This document shows, in pieces, positions 10,711 through 18,418 of a DNA stretch of 64,000 nucleotides. Under the pieces are notes generated by a model, which worked only from the letters and a program-made list of their open reading frames with translations, did not search any database and was not told the origin of the DNA. Position 1 is the first letter of the stretch. Each line of letters begins with the position of its first letter. Source of the DNA: JACVRX01 sp963819885 (GTDB lineage Bacteria > Actinomycetota > Actinomycetes > Jiangellales > Jiangellaceae); the NCBI GenBank assembly GCA_963819885.1, contig CAWFXV010000023.1:1-64000 (forward strand), in the 5' to 3' direction. The position numbers and the translations under genes were made by a program.

Positions 10711-11665
10711 GAACGACCTTGCCGAAGACGTCTCCACGCTCCAGTGCGGCAAAGCCATCCCGCGCCTGTTTCAACGGCAGGACCCGGTCGACCACCGGGC
10801 GGAGGCCCGTGCGCGCGCAGAACGTGAGGAGACGTTCCAGCTCATGGCGCGTTCCCATGGTGGAGCCGAGCACCCGTAGCTGGAGGAAGAAGATCCGGCT
10901 CAACTCGGTGTCGGCGCTTCTGCCCGCCGTCGCCCCGGAGAGCACGACGGTCCCTCCCGGGCGCAGCGATCGCAGCGAGTGCTGCCAGGTCGCGGCACCC
11001 ACCGTCTCCATGACGGCGTCCACCCGCTCGGGAAGGCGTTCACCGGTCCGGAAGACCTGGTCGGCACCGAGCTCGATTGCGCGGCCAGCTTTGTCCGGAT
11101 GGCGTGACGTCACCCATATCCGAGCGCCGGCTGCTGCTCCCAGTGCGATGAGCGCGGTCGCTACTCCCCCGCCCGCTCCCTGCACCAGGACGGTAGAACC
11201 GGGCCGCACTTCGGCCCGGGTGAACAGCATCCGGTACGCGGTGAGCCACGCCGTCGGCACACAGGCAGCCTCCTCGAACGACAGCGCCGGCGGCTTCGGG
11301 ACGAGGTTGCGACGCGGAACCATGACCCGCTCGGCCAGCGTCCCCTGATGGCGCTCGGACAACAGTGACCGATTGGGGTCGAGCGTCTCGTCGTCACGCC
11401 AGTCCGGGTCGGAGATCACGGCGTGCACGACCACCTCGTTGCCTTCCGAGTCGACGCCGGCGGCGTCGGTTCCGAGAATCATCGGCAGCCGTTCCGCCGT
11501 CAGGCCTACGCCTCGAAGCGACCACAGGTCGTGGTGGTTCAATGCGCTCGCCCGGACGGTGACGACCGTCCAGCCTCCTGGCGGGTCCGGCTCGGGCCGT
11601 TCTCCGAGGGCCAGCCCGGTCAAGGGATCGTCGGCGTCGAGGCTGTCGGCGTAGACCGCGAACAT
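10700..11665 (-). CDS. Zinc-type alcohol dehydrogenase-like / quinone oxidoreductase family (MDR)
   Basis: A 321-residue medium-chain dehydrogenase. The N-terminal GroES-like domain carries ALNHHDLWSLRGV and LGTDAAG. The Rossmann half carries VLVQGAGGGVATALIALGAAAGA (NADP-binding) and ETVGAATWQHSLRSLRPGG. The structural-zinc cysteine cluster is absent, which points to the zinc-free quinone-oxidoreductase branch. TAGGGT lies 6 bp before the ATG, compatible with a leaderless transcript. Substrate unknown. Confidence 0.88.
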   Translation of the reverse strand: MFAVYADSLDADDPLTGLALGERPEPDPPGGWTVVTVRASALNHHDLWSLRGVGLTAERLPMILGTDAAGVDSEGNEVVVHAVISDPDWRDDETLDPNRSLLSERHQGTLAERVMVPRRNLVPKPPALSFEEAACVPTAWLTAYRMLFTRAEVRPGSTVLVQGAGGGVATALIALGAAAGARIWVTSRHPDKAGRAIELGADQVFRTGERLPERVDAVMETVGAATWQHSLRSLRPGGTVVLSGATAGRSADTELSRIFFLQLRVLGSTMGTRHELERLLTFCARTGLRPVVDRVLPLKQARDGFAALERGDVFGKVVLTP

Positions 11666-11779
11666 GGCGCGACCCTATCCAGCTGCGACCCGAGCCTGTC
11701 CGTGCCGAGCACGACCTCTGTCTCGCGTTGCCAGGATCGACCGGCCCCGTGAACTCACGGCGTCGGATACGGCCGCGCC

Positions 11780-12175
11780 TCAGTCCGTCGTCTGCCTCGG
11801 GGGAAGCTCGGTCACGTGCAAGGCGGCCTCTTCGGCGGACAGGACCGAGCCGCCGAGATCCAGGCCGACCAGGTCTGGATCGGTCCGTGAGTGCGATCCG
11901 TCGCCACCGGTGACGAGCTGAGCGATCTCCCGCTGGGTCCTGCGGTCGTCCCAGGCAGGGCTCTCGCCTTGGTCGTCATCCGGGTCAGGCTCCTCCTCCG
12001 CGAGCCGCTGCTCCAGCGACTGCCCTGGGGCCTGTTCTGCGGCCGTGGTGCCAAAGAGAAGGGAGCCCCGGTAACGGTCACCGGCGTCTCCGGTGTTGTC
12101 GCCGTTGCCGTCAAGCAACGTGTCCTCGGCGCCATCACCTTCGAGGACCTCGCCGACGTCATCGCGTCTAGTCAT
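11780..12175 (-). CDS. DUF5709 family acidic protein
   Basis: A 131-residue, very acidic and probably largely disordered protein. LEQRLAEEEPD and SAEEAALHVTELPP near the end match the small actinobacterial DUF5709 family as I know it. No catalytic motif or membrane segment. It stands alone between the MDR gene (same strand, 114 bp away) and the 12.4-kb gene (divergent). Function unknown. Confidence 0.7.
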   Translation of the reverse strand: MTRRDDVGEVLEGDGAEDTLLDGNGDNTGDAGDRYRGSLLFGTTAAEQAPGQSLEQRLAEEEPDPDDDQGESPAWDDRRTQREIAQLVTGGDGSHSRTDPDLVGLDLGGSVLSAEEAALHVTELPPRQTTD

Positions 12176-12359
12176 GTGCTGACCTCGGAACTGGCCGTAT
12201 CGCCACGGCCCCGCCAGCGGTCAGGATCCGCTTGCAACTCACACTAGTCCTCAGAACCTCCGCTGGTCGCGCGAGACAGTTGTGAACCTGCCTCGGCATC
12301 GGCCACTGACGGCCGGGCATGATGGACTCACCAATATTGTGATGGCAGGTGCCGAACCG

Positions 12360-12810
12360 ATGGGGCTACTCGACCGGGTTGCCGAGACGTTGACCATGTT
12401 GAAGGGCACCTTCGGCGGCCAGGGCCAAACCGACGAGGTCCCAGCCGCCGCGCCTGACCTATCTGTCGACGTCGATGCGCGCCGGGCGCAGCTCAACGAG
12501 CTCAGAACAGCGCTGACCGAGCTCGCCACGGCGATGTCGGCCGATCCAGGGCGGATGGTCAACCCGGGGTGGCGCGGTCGGGTCGAGGACATCCGGTTCG
12601 GAGCCACCGCAGCGTGCACGGCTGAGCCGCGGTGGGTTCGACCGGGCCGCCTTGCTCGACCTCGCTGCGGAAGTCCGCCCGCTCTACGGCGCCGGCCCGG
12701 TCCCGCCGGAGTACACCGCGTATCAGGCCGCGCACGAACGAGTGGCCGCCGCCGCACAGGCGCTGAGGGCTCCGTTGGCGTCGGAAGCGGGGCCGCCGGC
12801 GCCGGCCTGA
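12360..12810 (+). CDS. Hypothetical actinobacterial protein (frameshifted)
   Basis: Not recognised. It starts MGLLDRVAETLTMLKG (alternative ATG at 12342) and reads ~85 residues with a coiled-coil-like section (ARRAQLNELRTALTELATAM). The frame breaks at the GGTGGG run near 12625-12636. The next frame continues as GFDRAALLDLAAEVRPLYG, then PPEYTAYQAAHERVAAAAQAL, stopping at 12808-12810. Joined, the protein is ~149 residues, soluble and alpha-helical. Composition on both sides of the break is equally gene-like, so an indel error is likely. Confidence 0.6.
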
Positions 12811-12984
12811 CATCGGAAGAGCGGGCGGACCAATGGGTCCTCCTCCTCTGATCACCTGCGCAAACGCCGGCTCGCCATCGATTGCTCCTCCCGGTCTTCC
12901 GATCTGGTCTTGTTTCGCCGGTAAACCGTCCCCACTGGTACCGCGTCCTCACTACATCCAGGGACCAACAGGGGAGGAACGGTC

Positions 12985-13539
12985 ATGAAGATCCGGGCAC
13001 TGGTTCTCGCCGTGATCGCCGGACTCATCGGCGCAATCACGCTTACCGCGCCAGCCGCACAGGCGCAGGCTCCGTATTGCGGCATCACCTGGGGTTCGCT
13101 GCCGAAGGCAGCGGAATCGCCGAATGCCGCGCTGCTCACCAACGTCCGCGCCGGTCGGCACGCCTGCTTCGACCGGTTGGTCCTCGACTATGCCGACGAT
13201 GCCGACGCGTACCAGGTCCGGTACGTGTCAGCGATCGAGGGCATCGGCCTGCCCCGCCCGGTCGACCTGCGAGGCGGCGCCCTGTTGGAGATCATCGTCC
13301 AGACGCCGTACGGCGAAGACGCACCGAGTTTCTGGTCTGGCTATGACCCGCGGAACCGGAACGAACTGGTCGATGTCAGCGGGTGGCAGACGTTCCGCCA
13401 GATCAGCCTGGCGGAGGTCTGGGAGAGCCAGGTCACCCTGGGACTCGGCGTCCGGGCACGGCTGCCGTTCCGGGTCTTCACCCTCGACGGTCCGGGCGCG
13501 GGATCGCGAATCGTCATCGACGTCGCCCACCGCTGGTAG
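12985..13539 (+). CDS. Secreted AMIN-like domain protein
   Basis: A 184-residue protein with a clear signal peptide (MKIRALVLAVIAGLIGAITL..., cleavage after AQA near 29) and a beta-rich AMIN-like domain. Features are RHACFDRLVLDY, YQVRYVSAIEG, LEIIVQTPYG and a final FTLDGPGAGSRIVIDVAHRW strand. Two cysteines (mature CGITWG and HACFD) could form a disulfide. AMIN-like domains are non-catalytic and usually bind cell-wall polymers. A hairpin terminator follows directly, so it is probably a single-gene unit. RBS-like AGGGGAGGAA stands 10 bp before the ATG. Confidence 0.8.
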   Translation: MKIRALVLAVIAGLIGAITLTAPAAQAQAPYCGITWGSLPKAAESPNAALLTNVRAGRHACFDRLVLDYADDADAYQVRYVSAIEGIGLPRPVDLRGGALLEIIVQTPYGEDAPSFWSGYDPRNRNELVDVSGWQTFRQISLAEVWESQVTLGLGVRARLPFRVFTLDGPGAGSRIVIDVAHRW

Positions 13540-13549
13540 TCAGCCCTGG

Positions 13550-13575
13550 GGAGGGTCGGTGTCGGCCGACCCTCC
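13550..13575. terminator. Hairpin terminator after the AMIN-like gene
   Basis: GGAGGGTCGG and CCGACCCTCC form a perfect 10-bp stem with a 6-nt loop, starting 11 bp after the stop. There is no clear T-tract, as is usual in high-GC actinobacteria. Confidence 0.65.
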
Positions 13576-13615
13576 TCTCGCATGTGGGCAGGAGAAACCC
13601 GGGCAGACTGAGAAC

Positions 13616-14083
13616 GTGGCCAAGCACAGTGCTGGGATCTTGCTCTACCGACGAGGCGTCGATGGTCTCGAAGTTCTGCTCGGGCACATGGGCGGGCCGT
13701 TGTGGGCTCGTCGCCAGAATGGCGCCTGGTCGATCCCGAAGGGCGAGTACCTCCCCGACGAAGACGCCGAGAGTGCCGCTCGGCGGGAGTTCGAGGAGGA
13801 ACTCGGTGTGCCTGTGCCGACAGCCGAACTGATCGATCTCGGCAAGGTCAAGCAGTCTGGCGGCAAGGTGGTTTCTGTCTGGGCCGCCGACGGCGACATC
13901 GACCTGGGGAATGTCGTGTACGGCGTGTTCACGATGGAATGGCCGCGAGGATCGGGCCAGTTCCAGCAGTTCCCCGAAATCGACGAGGTCGCCTGGCTAG
14001 ACCTGCCGACTGCCCAGGCCAAGATCGTCAACGCACAACGGGCGTTTCTCGACCGGCTTGCCGACCACCTCACGATCGGGTGA
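13616..14083 (+). CDS. NUDIX hydrolase
   Basis: A 155-residue protein from a GTG start (VAKHSAGILLYRR). The Nudix box runs from GEYLPDEDAESAARREFEEELG, i.e. GX5EX7REUXEEXGU with an expanded first spacer; the REFEEELG core carries the metal-binding glutamates. Preceded by WSIPKG, as in the NUDIX proteins related to diadenosine polyphosphate hydrolases. The end overlaps the convergent sodX gene by 14 bp. Likely housecleaning of a nucleoside-diphosphate derivative; the substrate is open. Confidence 0.88.
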   Translation: MAKHSAGILLYRRGVDGLEVLLGHMGGPLWARRQNGAWSIPKGEYLPDEDAESAARREFEEELGVPVPTAELIDLGKVKQSGGKVVSVWAADGDIDLGNVVYGVFTMEWPRGSGQFQQFPEIDEVAWLDLPTAQAKIVNAQRAFLDRLADHLTIG

Positions 14084-14408
14084 GAAGCCGCGGCCTCGGC
14101 CAGACCCGGCACAGGGCAACCGCGACGACCGCGTCGGCCCGCACCGGCCCGACCTGCCACGAGTCGACGCCCTCGACTGGGTTGTCGCGCTCGATCCACC
14201 AGCCGGCGGCGTCGGATCGTCCGATCCGCTTCACCGAAAGGCCCGAGCGGTCTGGCAGCCGGACCACCGCGATGCGGCCGGGCCGGGGTTGCCCGCCGTA
14301 CCGGACGATCAGCCGATCCCCGTCCTGCAACGTCGGCAGCATCGACCGCCCGCGCACCAGTGCGAACCCCCACCTCCGGGAAGCTTCGCTGCCCGCATTC
14401 GGTCGCAT
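14070..14408 (-). CDS. sodX: S26-type peptidase, probable nickel-SOD maturation protease
   Basis: A 112-residue signal-peptidase-like protein with the catalytic Ser in VRGRSMLPTLQDGDRLIV (~22) and the catalytic Lys in SVKRIG (~60). It is much shorter than LepB and has no TM anchor. Ni-type SOD precursors need removal of an N-terminal propeptide to expose the nickel-hook His. This gene is divergent from sodN, 135 bp away, the usual SodX arrangement. Assignment rests on this context plus the S26 motifs. Confidence 0.85.
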   Translation of the reverse strand: MRPNAGSEASRRWGFALVRGRSMLPTLQDGDRLIVRYGGQPRPGRIAVVRLPDRSGLSVKRIGRSDAAGWWIERDNPVEGVDSWQVGPVRADAVVAVALCRVWPRPRLLTRS

Positions 14409-14543
14409 TCCTGCGATTCTTCCGGACCCGATTCCCCCGCGTTCGGGCTGCTGGGTTCGGGGGTAGGGTCGCCCGGGTAGACAGACCTGCGGAGGCTGCC
14501 TCGCACCCCCGCCGTTGGCGACCCGTCATATGGAGGACATCGG

Positions 14544-14951
14544 ATGTTCGCGCGCTTGTTCGCCCGCACCATCGAAGTCTCGGCCCACTGCGACCTTCCC
14601 TGCGGTGTCTACGATCCGGCCCAGGCCCGAATCGAGGCCCAGTCGGTCAAGGCGATCTGCGAGAAGCTGCAGGGCAACGACGACCCCGACTTCCGCACCC
14701 GGGCCCTGCTCATCAAGGAGCAGCGGGCCGAACTGGTGAAGCATCACCTCTGGGTGTTGTGGACCGACTACTTCAAGCCACCGCACTTCGAGAAATACCC
14801 AGACCTCCATCGGCTGTTCAACGAGGCCACCAAACTTGCCGGCGGCGGTCCGGGCGGTGCCAAGTCCTCGGACGACCCGGCCGTGGCTGACGACCTGCTC
14901 GCCAAGATCGACGAGATCGCGGAGATCTTCGCGGAGACCAAGGCTGCTTGA
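14544..14951 (+). CDS. sodN: Nickel superoxide dismutase
   Basis: A 135-residue precursor. The propeptide of ~14 residues (MFARLFARTIEVSA) is followed by HCDLPCGVYDP, the nickel hook: after cleavage His1, Cys2 and Cys6 bind Ni. The rest is the four-helix bundle (KHHLWVLWTDYFKPPHFEKYPDLH). It converts superoxide to peroxide in the cytoplasm. GGAGGA lies 6 bp before the ATG. The divergent neighbour is the matching protease, and a strong terminator follows. In many actinobacteria sodN is nickel-induced; no Nur box was identified here. Confidence 0.97.
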   Translation: MFARLFARTIEVSAHCDLPCGVYDPAQARIEAQSVKAICEKLQGNDDPDFRTRALLIKEQRAELVKHHLWVLWTDYFKPPHFEKYPDLHRLFNEATKLAGGGPGGAKSSDDPAVADDLLAKIDEIAEIFAETKAA

Positions 14952-14973
14952 CCCGGCCTGTGGAGATCGATCC

Positions 14974-15016
14974 CAGAGGCACCACCGCCACGGCTCGAGC
15001 CGGCGTGGTGCCTCTG
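14974..15016. terminator. Strong hairpin terminator after sodN
   Basis: CAGAGGCACCAC and GTGGTGCCTCTG form a perfect 12-bp stem. The 19-nt loop itself contains a CGGCTCGAGCCG palindrome. It lies 22 bp past the sodN stop and 30 bp before the anti-sigma gene, separating the two units. Confidence 0.8.
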
Positions 15017-15045
15017 CGCTGACCGGAAGAGGCAAGGAGATCGTG

Positions 15046-15426
15046 ATGTCCAGCGACCACGTCGAGCTACGCGTGCCGGCGTCAGGGGCATACGTCTCGG
15101 TCCTGCGCACGGCCGCGGCTGGGCTCGCCGCGCGGCTTGATTTCACCATCGACGACATCGAGGACCTGCGCATCGCCGTCGACGAGGCGTGCGCTGTGCT
15201 GCTTCCGCTGGCCGACGCCGACGCTCGACTCACCGCCCGATTCGACCTGGAACCGGGCCGTCTGCAAGTGGCCGTCTCCGTCCCGTCAAGCGCGACGGAC
15301 TCCCCCAACCGAAACACCTTTGCCTGGACCGTGCTCAGCGCCCTCGCCAGCGAGGTCGACGCCAGTGTGGACGACGGCCGCGTCACCCTCACGTTGCGCA
15401 AGAGGCAGGCGGTGAACCCCGGGTGA
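15046..15426 (+). CDS. RsbW-like anti-sigma factor (HATPase)
   Basis: A 126-residue GHKL ATPase of the RsbW/SpoIIAB/UsfX type. The N-box is IDDIEDLRIAVDEACAVLL with the Mg-binding acidic residue; the later G-boxes are weak, as often in actinobacterial members. AAGGAG at 15034-15039 sets the ATG 6 bp further on. Its stop overlaps the start of the sigma gene by one base (TGATG), so it almost certainly binds and silences that sigma factor. No anti-anti-sigma (STAS) or phosphatase gene is adjacent, so the release signal must come from elsewhere. Confidence 0.88.
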   Translation: MSSDHVELRVPASGAYVSVLRTAAAGLAARLDFTIDDIEDLRIAVDEACAVLLPLADADARLTARFDLEPGRLQVAVSVPSSATDSPNRNTFAWTVLSALASEVDASVDDGRVTLTLRKRQAVNPG

Positions 15427-16202
15427 TGTCGGCGGGAATGGGGGTCAACCGCGATGAGTCCCGGGATCTGCTGGTGGAGTTGTCGGTGCTCTCCGCGGAC
15501 GAATCGCGTCGCGTAGACATCCGCAGCCAACTGGTCACCATTCACCAGCCACTCGTTGAGCATCTGGCCCGACGCTTCCGCAACCGCGGCGAACCGTACG
15601 ACGATCTCGTCCAGGTCGCGACCATCGGCCTGATCAAGGCAATCGACCGTTACGATCCCGCGCGCGGCGTCGAGTTCTCGACGTATGCCACGCCGACCAT
15701 CGTCGGCGAGATCAAGCGCTGGTTTCGGGACAAGGGCTGGGCAATTCGTGTTCCCCGGCGGCTGCAGGAGATGCGCCTGGAGATCGGCTCGGCTACCGGG
15801 GCGCTCACCCAGGAGCTCGGCCGGTCGCCGACGGTGGCCGAACTCGCCGAGCGCATCGGTGCCAGTGAGGACGAGATCCTCGAAGGCATCGAATCTGCCG
15901 CCGCCTACAGCACTCTTTCACTCGACGCTCCCGAGGGAAGCGAGTCCGACGGGCCGTCGGTCCTGGACATGCTCGGTGCTGAGGACGAAGCCTTGGAGGG
16001 CGTCGAGAACCGGGAAGCGCTCAAACCGCTGCTCGCCGGCCTGCCCGAACGGGAACGTCGGATCTTGCTGCTGCGGTTCTTCGCCGGGATGACTCAGTCG
16101 CAGATCGCCGCCGAGGTCGGCATATCACAGATGCACGTGTCTCGGCTGCTTGCCCGGACGCTCGTCCGGCTGCGCGAGGGGTTGCTGGTCGACGGGGCCT
16201 GA
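15426..16202 (+). CDS. sigF: SigB/SigF/SigG-family RNA polymerase sigma factor
   Basis: A 258-residue group-3 sigma factor. Region 2 (YDDLVQVATIGLIKAIDRYDPARGVEFSTYATPTIVGEIKRWFRD) with the -10-binding helix, region 3 (LTQELGRSPTVAELAERIGASEDEILEG), and region 4 with the helix-turn-helix MTQSQIAAEVGISQMHVSRLLARTL. It is the SigF type that controls stress and stationary-phase genes. The start is taken at the ATG overlapping the anti-sigma stop; a GTG 3 bp upstream is possible. Gene symbol given for family, since actinobacteria can hold several paralogues. Confidence 0.9.
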   Translation: MSAGMGVNRDESRDLLVELSVLSADESRRVDIRSQLVTIHQPLVEHLARRFRNRGEPYDDLVQVATIGLIKAIDRYDPARGVEFSTYATPTIVGEIKRWFRDKGWAIRVPRRLQEMRLEIGSATGALTQELGRSPTVAELAERIGASEDEILEGIESAAAYSTLSLDAPEGSESDGPSVLDMLGAEDEALEGVENREALKPLLAGLPERERRILLLRFFAGMTQSQIAAEVGISQMHVSRLLARTLVRLREGLLVDGA

Positions 16203-16300
16203 CTCCTCCCACTCCGTTCCGCAGGAGAACACTCGATGCCAGCGTGAGCCCCGAGGATGTCAGTGCCATGTCGTTCCGGTAAATCCTGCGTGGCGTCGGG

Positions 16301-16693
16301 TCATCGCCGCCCCAGTGCTGCGCGCGTCGGCGCCGAGAACATCGCGACCAGCGCGCCGACGCAGGCGAGCCCGAGCAGGCCGGCGCCGAGCCAGAACCCG
16401 CCCGTCGCCATCTCGTAAGTGACGAACAGTGCAAGCAGCTGGAGGAACACCGCGGCGCCGAACGCCCAGCGTTGCCGCGCAACCAGCGCTCCGGCAACCA
16501 CCATGATCAACACGCCAGAGAGTGCCAGGTAGGCGGTCGCCCCTTGGTAGACGGCTCGATTGCTCGGGTCCTCGCTCGAACCACGCAGCAGGTTCCACGC
16601 GGCGAAACCGAGGAACGCAAGCCCTTGCAAGGCCACCACGCCCGCGGCGAAAAGCAGCGCCCCGGGTCGTCGGTGGGCGGCGTCGGACGACAC
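16301..16693 (-). CDS. Small four-helix integral membrane protein
   Basis: A 130-residue protein with four predicted TM helices (about 12-33, 53-70, 76-93, 98-117) joined by short loops, and a basic C-terminus (RAALGRR). No motif I recognise. It is divergent from the lipid-kinase-like gene with 36 bp between them. The order membrane protein / kinase / whiB1 resembles Rv3217c-Rv3218-whiB1 of M. tuberculosis as I recall it. Confidence 0.7.
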   Translation of the reverse strand: MSSDAAHRRPGALLFAAGVVALQGLAFLGFAAWNLLRGSSEDPSNRAVYQGATAYLALSGVLIMVVAGALVARQRWAFGAAVFLQLLALFVTYEMATGGFWLGAGLLGLACVGALVAMFSAPTRAALGRR

Positions 16694-16729
16694 CCGGACA
16701 GGCTACGGGCGGCGGATACCCTGACCGGC

Positions 16730-17656
16730 ATGCGTGCCCTCGTCGTCGTCAACTATCAGGCGACGACGATGTCCCAACGGGTACGAGACGTGCTGCTTGC
16801 CGCGTTGCGACATGACCTCAAGGTCGAAGTCGCCGAGACAGACCACCGCGGCCATGCGGTCGAGCTCGGCCGGCAGGCACGCACCGACGGGGTCGAGCTG
16901 GTGATTGCCGCCGGTGGAGACGGCACCGTCAACGAGGTAGTCAACGGCCTCCTCGACGACGAGGCCGGCCCTACCGTTCCCGACCTCGCGATCGTGCCGG
17001 CCGGCAGCACCAACGTGTTCGCCCGCAACCTCGGCCTGCCAGAAGATCCGGTCGAGGCGACCGGGTTGGTGCTCGACGCCTTCCACGCTGGGCGCCGAAC
17101 ACCGATCGGGCTGGGCCGGCTGGACGAGCGATGGTTCACTTTCTGCGCCGGCATCGGGTACGACGCCGACGTCATCCGCGCCGTCGAGGACCTTCGTGCG
17201 CGAGGCAAGCGCTCGACGCTGCCCCTGTACACCCGCACGGCGATCCGCCGGTTCTTCGCCCAACCCCATCGCCGGCACGGCCAGATCGAGCTGGAACGGT
17301 CCGGAGCGGAACCGATTCGCGGGATCAGCATGGCGGTGGTCACCAACAGTGCCCCGTGGACCTACCTCGGCGGCAGGCCGCTGAACCCCACGCCGCAGGC
17401 GAGCTTCGACGCGGGGCTGGACGTGTTCGCGCTGCAGGGGCTGCGGGTGTTCTCCGCGCTTCGCCACTTCGCGCAGATCACACTGACTAGTGATCGGGGC
17501 CCGCGCGGAGGAGACGTGGTCGTCCTGCACGACGTGGCCGGGTTCGTGCTCTCCGCCCCTGCTCCGGTGCCGATGCAAGTCGACGGTGACTACCTCGGCG
17601 AACGCCAACGGATGACTCTGCAATCCCGCCCCGCGGCGCTGCACGTCGTGCTCTGA
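16730..17656 (+). CDS. Diacylglycerol/lipid kinase family protein
   Basis: A 308-residue DAGK-catalytic-domain protein. IAAGGDGTVNEVVNGLL (~62-78) is the nucleotide-binding GGDGT motif, followed by AIVPAGSTNVFARNLGLP and the late VDGDYLG. Members phosphorylate diacylglycerol, sphingosine-like or other lipid alcohols at the inner membrane. The start is the ATG at 16730, with TACCCT 7 bp upstream suggesting a leaderless transcript. Substrate is not readable from sequence. Confidence 0.88.
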   Translation: MRALVVVNYQATTMSQRVRDVLLAALRHDLKVEVAETDHRGHAVELGRQARTDGVELVIAAGGDGTVNEVVNGLLDDEAGPTVPDLAIVPAGSTNVFARNLGLPEDPVEATGLVLDAFHAGRRTPIGLGRLDERWFTFCAGIGYDADVIRAVEDLRARGKRSTLPLYTRTAIRRFFAQPHRRHGQIELERSGAEPIRGISMAVVTNSAPWTYLGGRPLNPTPQASFDAGLDVFALQGLRVFSALRHFAQITLTSDRGPRGGDVVVLHDVAGFVLSAPAPVPMQVDGDYLGERQRMTLQSRPAALHVVL

Positions 17657-17990
17657 CTCAGGCTGGTGCCGTCTCGCCGGAATGACCTGCTTCACCACCC
17701 GTGCCGAGTGATGGCTGCCGCATGCCGGGCAGGATGCCCGGTTCGTACCGGTATTGTGACGAAGGCGACATCAGTTCGTGCCCGCTAAGCCCTTGTTCTC
17801 TCGGGACGGGTTTGTCACCCTTGGACTGCCGTGCGGTCGAACCATCGGTCTGTGCGGCCGGAACTACGTAACCCCCGCCGACGTTGTCGGGTTGCGGTGC
17901 TCGTGGATTCGTGAACCATTTCACGTGATACACCGTGCCGGACGGTCAGCCGCCCGGCGTCATCACCCGTACGAGGAGTGAGTGAGTTTC
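17657..17990. promoter_or_regulatory. Upstream region of whiB1
   Basis: A 334-bp gap with no credible gene. It holds the CRP-like palindrome at 17910-17925 and an AGGAG ribosome-binding sequence at 17974-17978. A run of GGTATTGTGAC near 17751 could be part of a further-upstream promoter. The length is typical of the heavily regulated whiB1 promoter. Confidence 0.45.
17910..17925. promoter_or_regulatory. CRP-like binding site upstream of whiB1
   Basis: CGTGAA-CCAT-TTCACG is a perfect palindrome matching the CRP consensus TGTGA-N6-TCACA at 8 of 10 conserved bases. Its end is 65 bp before the whiB1 ATG. CRP-dependent control of whiB1 is established in M. tuberculosis (Rv3676), so the same link is likely here. 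Confidence 0.65.
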
Positions 17991-18242
17991 ATGGACTGGC
18001 GCCATGTTGCCGCCTGTCGTGACGAGGACCCGGAGCTGTTCTTCCCGATCGGCAACACCGGTCCCGCCCTGCTGCAGATCGAGGAAGCCAAGTCGGTCTG
18101 CCGTCGCTGTTCAGTCCGCGAAGAGTGCCTGCAGTTCGCGCTCGAGACCGGACAGGACGCCGGCGTCTGGGGTGGGTTGTCCGAGGATGAACGTCGCGCA
18201 CTGAAGCGACGTAACGCCCGGGCGAGGGCACGCGCCTACTGA
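17991..18242 (+). CDS. whiB1: WhiB1-type iron-sulfur transcription factor
   Basis: An 83-residue Wbl protein, the WhiB1/WblE orthologue (MDWRH...ACRDEDPELFFPIGN, GVWGGLSEDERRALKRRNARARAR). Cys9, Cys37, Cys40 and Cys46 bind a [4Fe-4S] cluster that reacts with nitric oxide. The GVWGG turn binds sigma-A region 4 and the basic tail binds DNA. I chose the MDWRH start, as in characterised orthologues; a GTG 9 bp earlier is closer to the AGGAG. WhiB1 is essential in mycobacteria. Confidence 0.95.
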   Translation: MDWRHVAACRDEDPELFFPIGNTGPALLQIEEAKSVCRRCSVREECLQFALETGQDAGVWGGLSEDERRALKRRNARARARAY

Positions 18243-18256
18243 GCCAATTCGGTCTG

Positions 18257-18286
18257 CGCCCCGTCCGCCATCCGGCCGGCGGGGCG
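18257..18286. terminator. GC-rich hairpin after whiB1
   Basis: CGCCCCG and CGGGGCG pair over 7 bp around a partly self-complementary loop, 15 bp past the whiB1 stop. No T-tract. Probable terminator between whiB1 and the convergent kinase gene. Confidence 0.5.
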
Positions 18287-18418
18287 TTGTGATTGACCTG
18301 CCCCGACCCGATCCTCCAAGATCAACAGGTCACAGATGACACGACCCGACCGGCGGGTTCGGCCAGGTTGTGACCAGTTGATCATGAGCCGGGCAGGCGA
18401 CAGCCGGACCATGCAACG

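Noticed and set aside
14440..14480. SigF-type promoter (GTTC...GGGTAG) before sodN
   Set aside because: The -35 part is poor and several GGGTAG runs occur by chance in this GC-rich stretch.
17658..17933. 91-residue antisense frame upstream of whiB1
   Set aside because: No homology or ribosome-binding sequence; it lies over the CRP-like site and promoter region.
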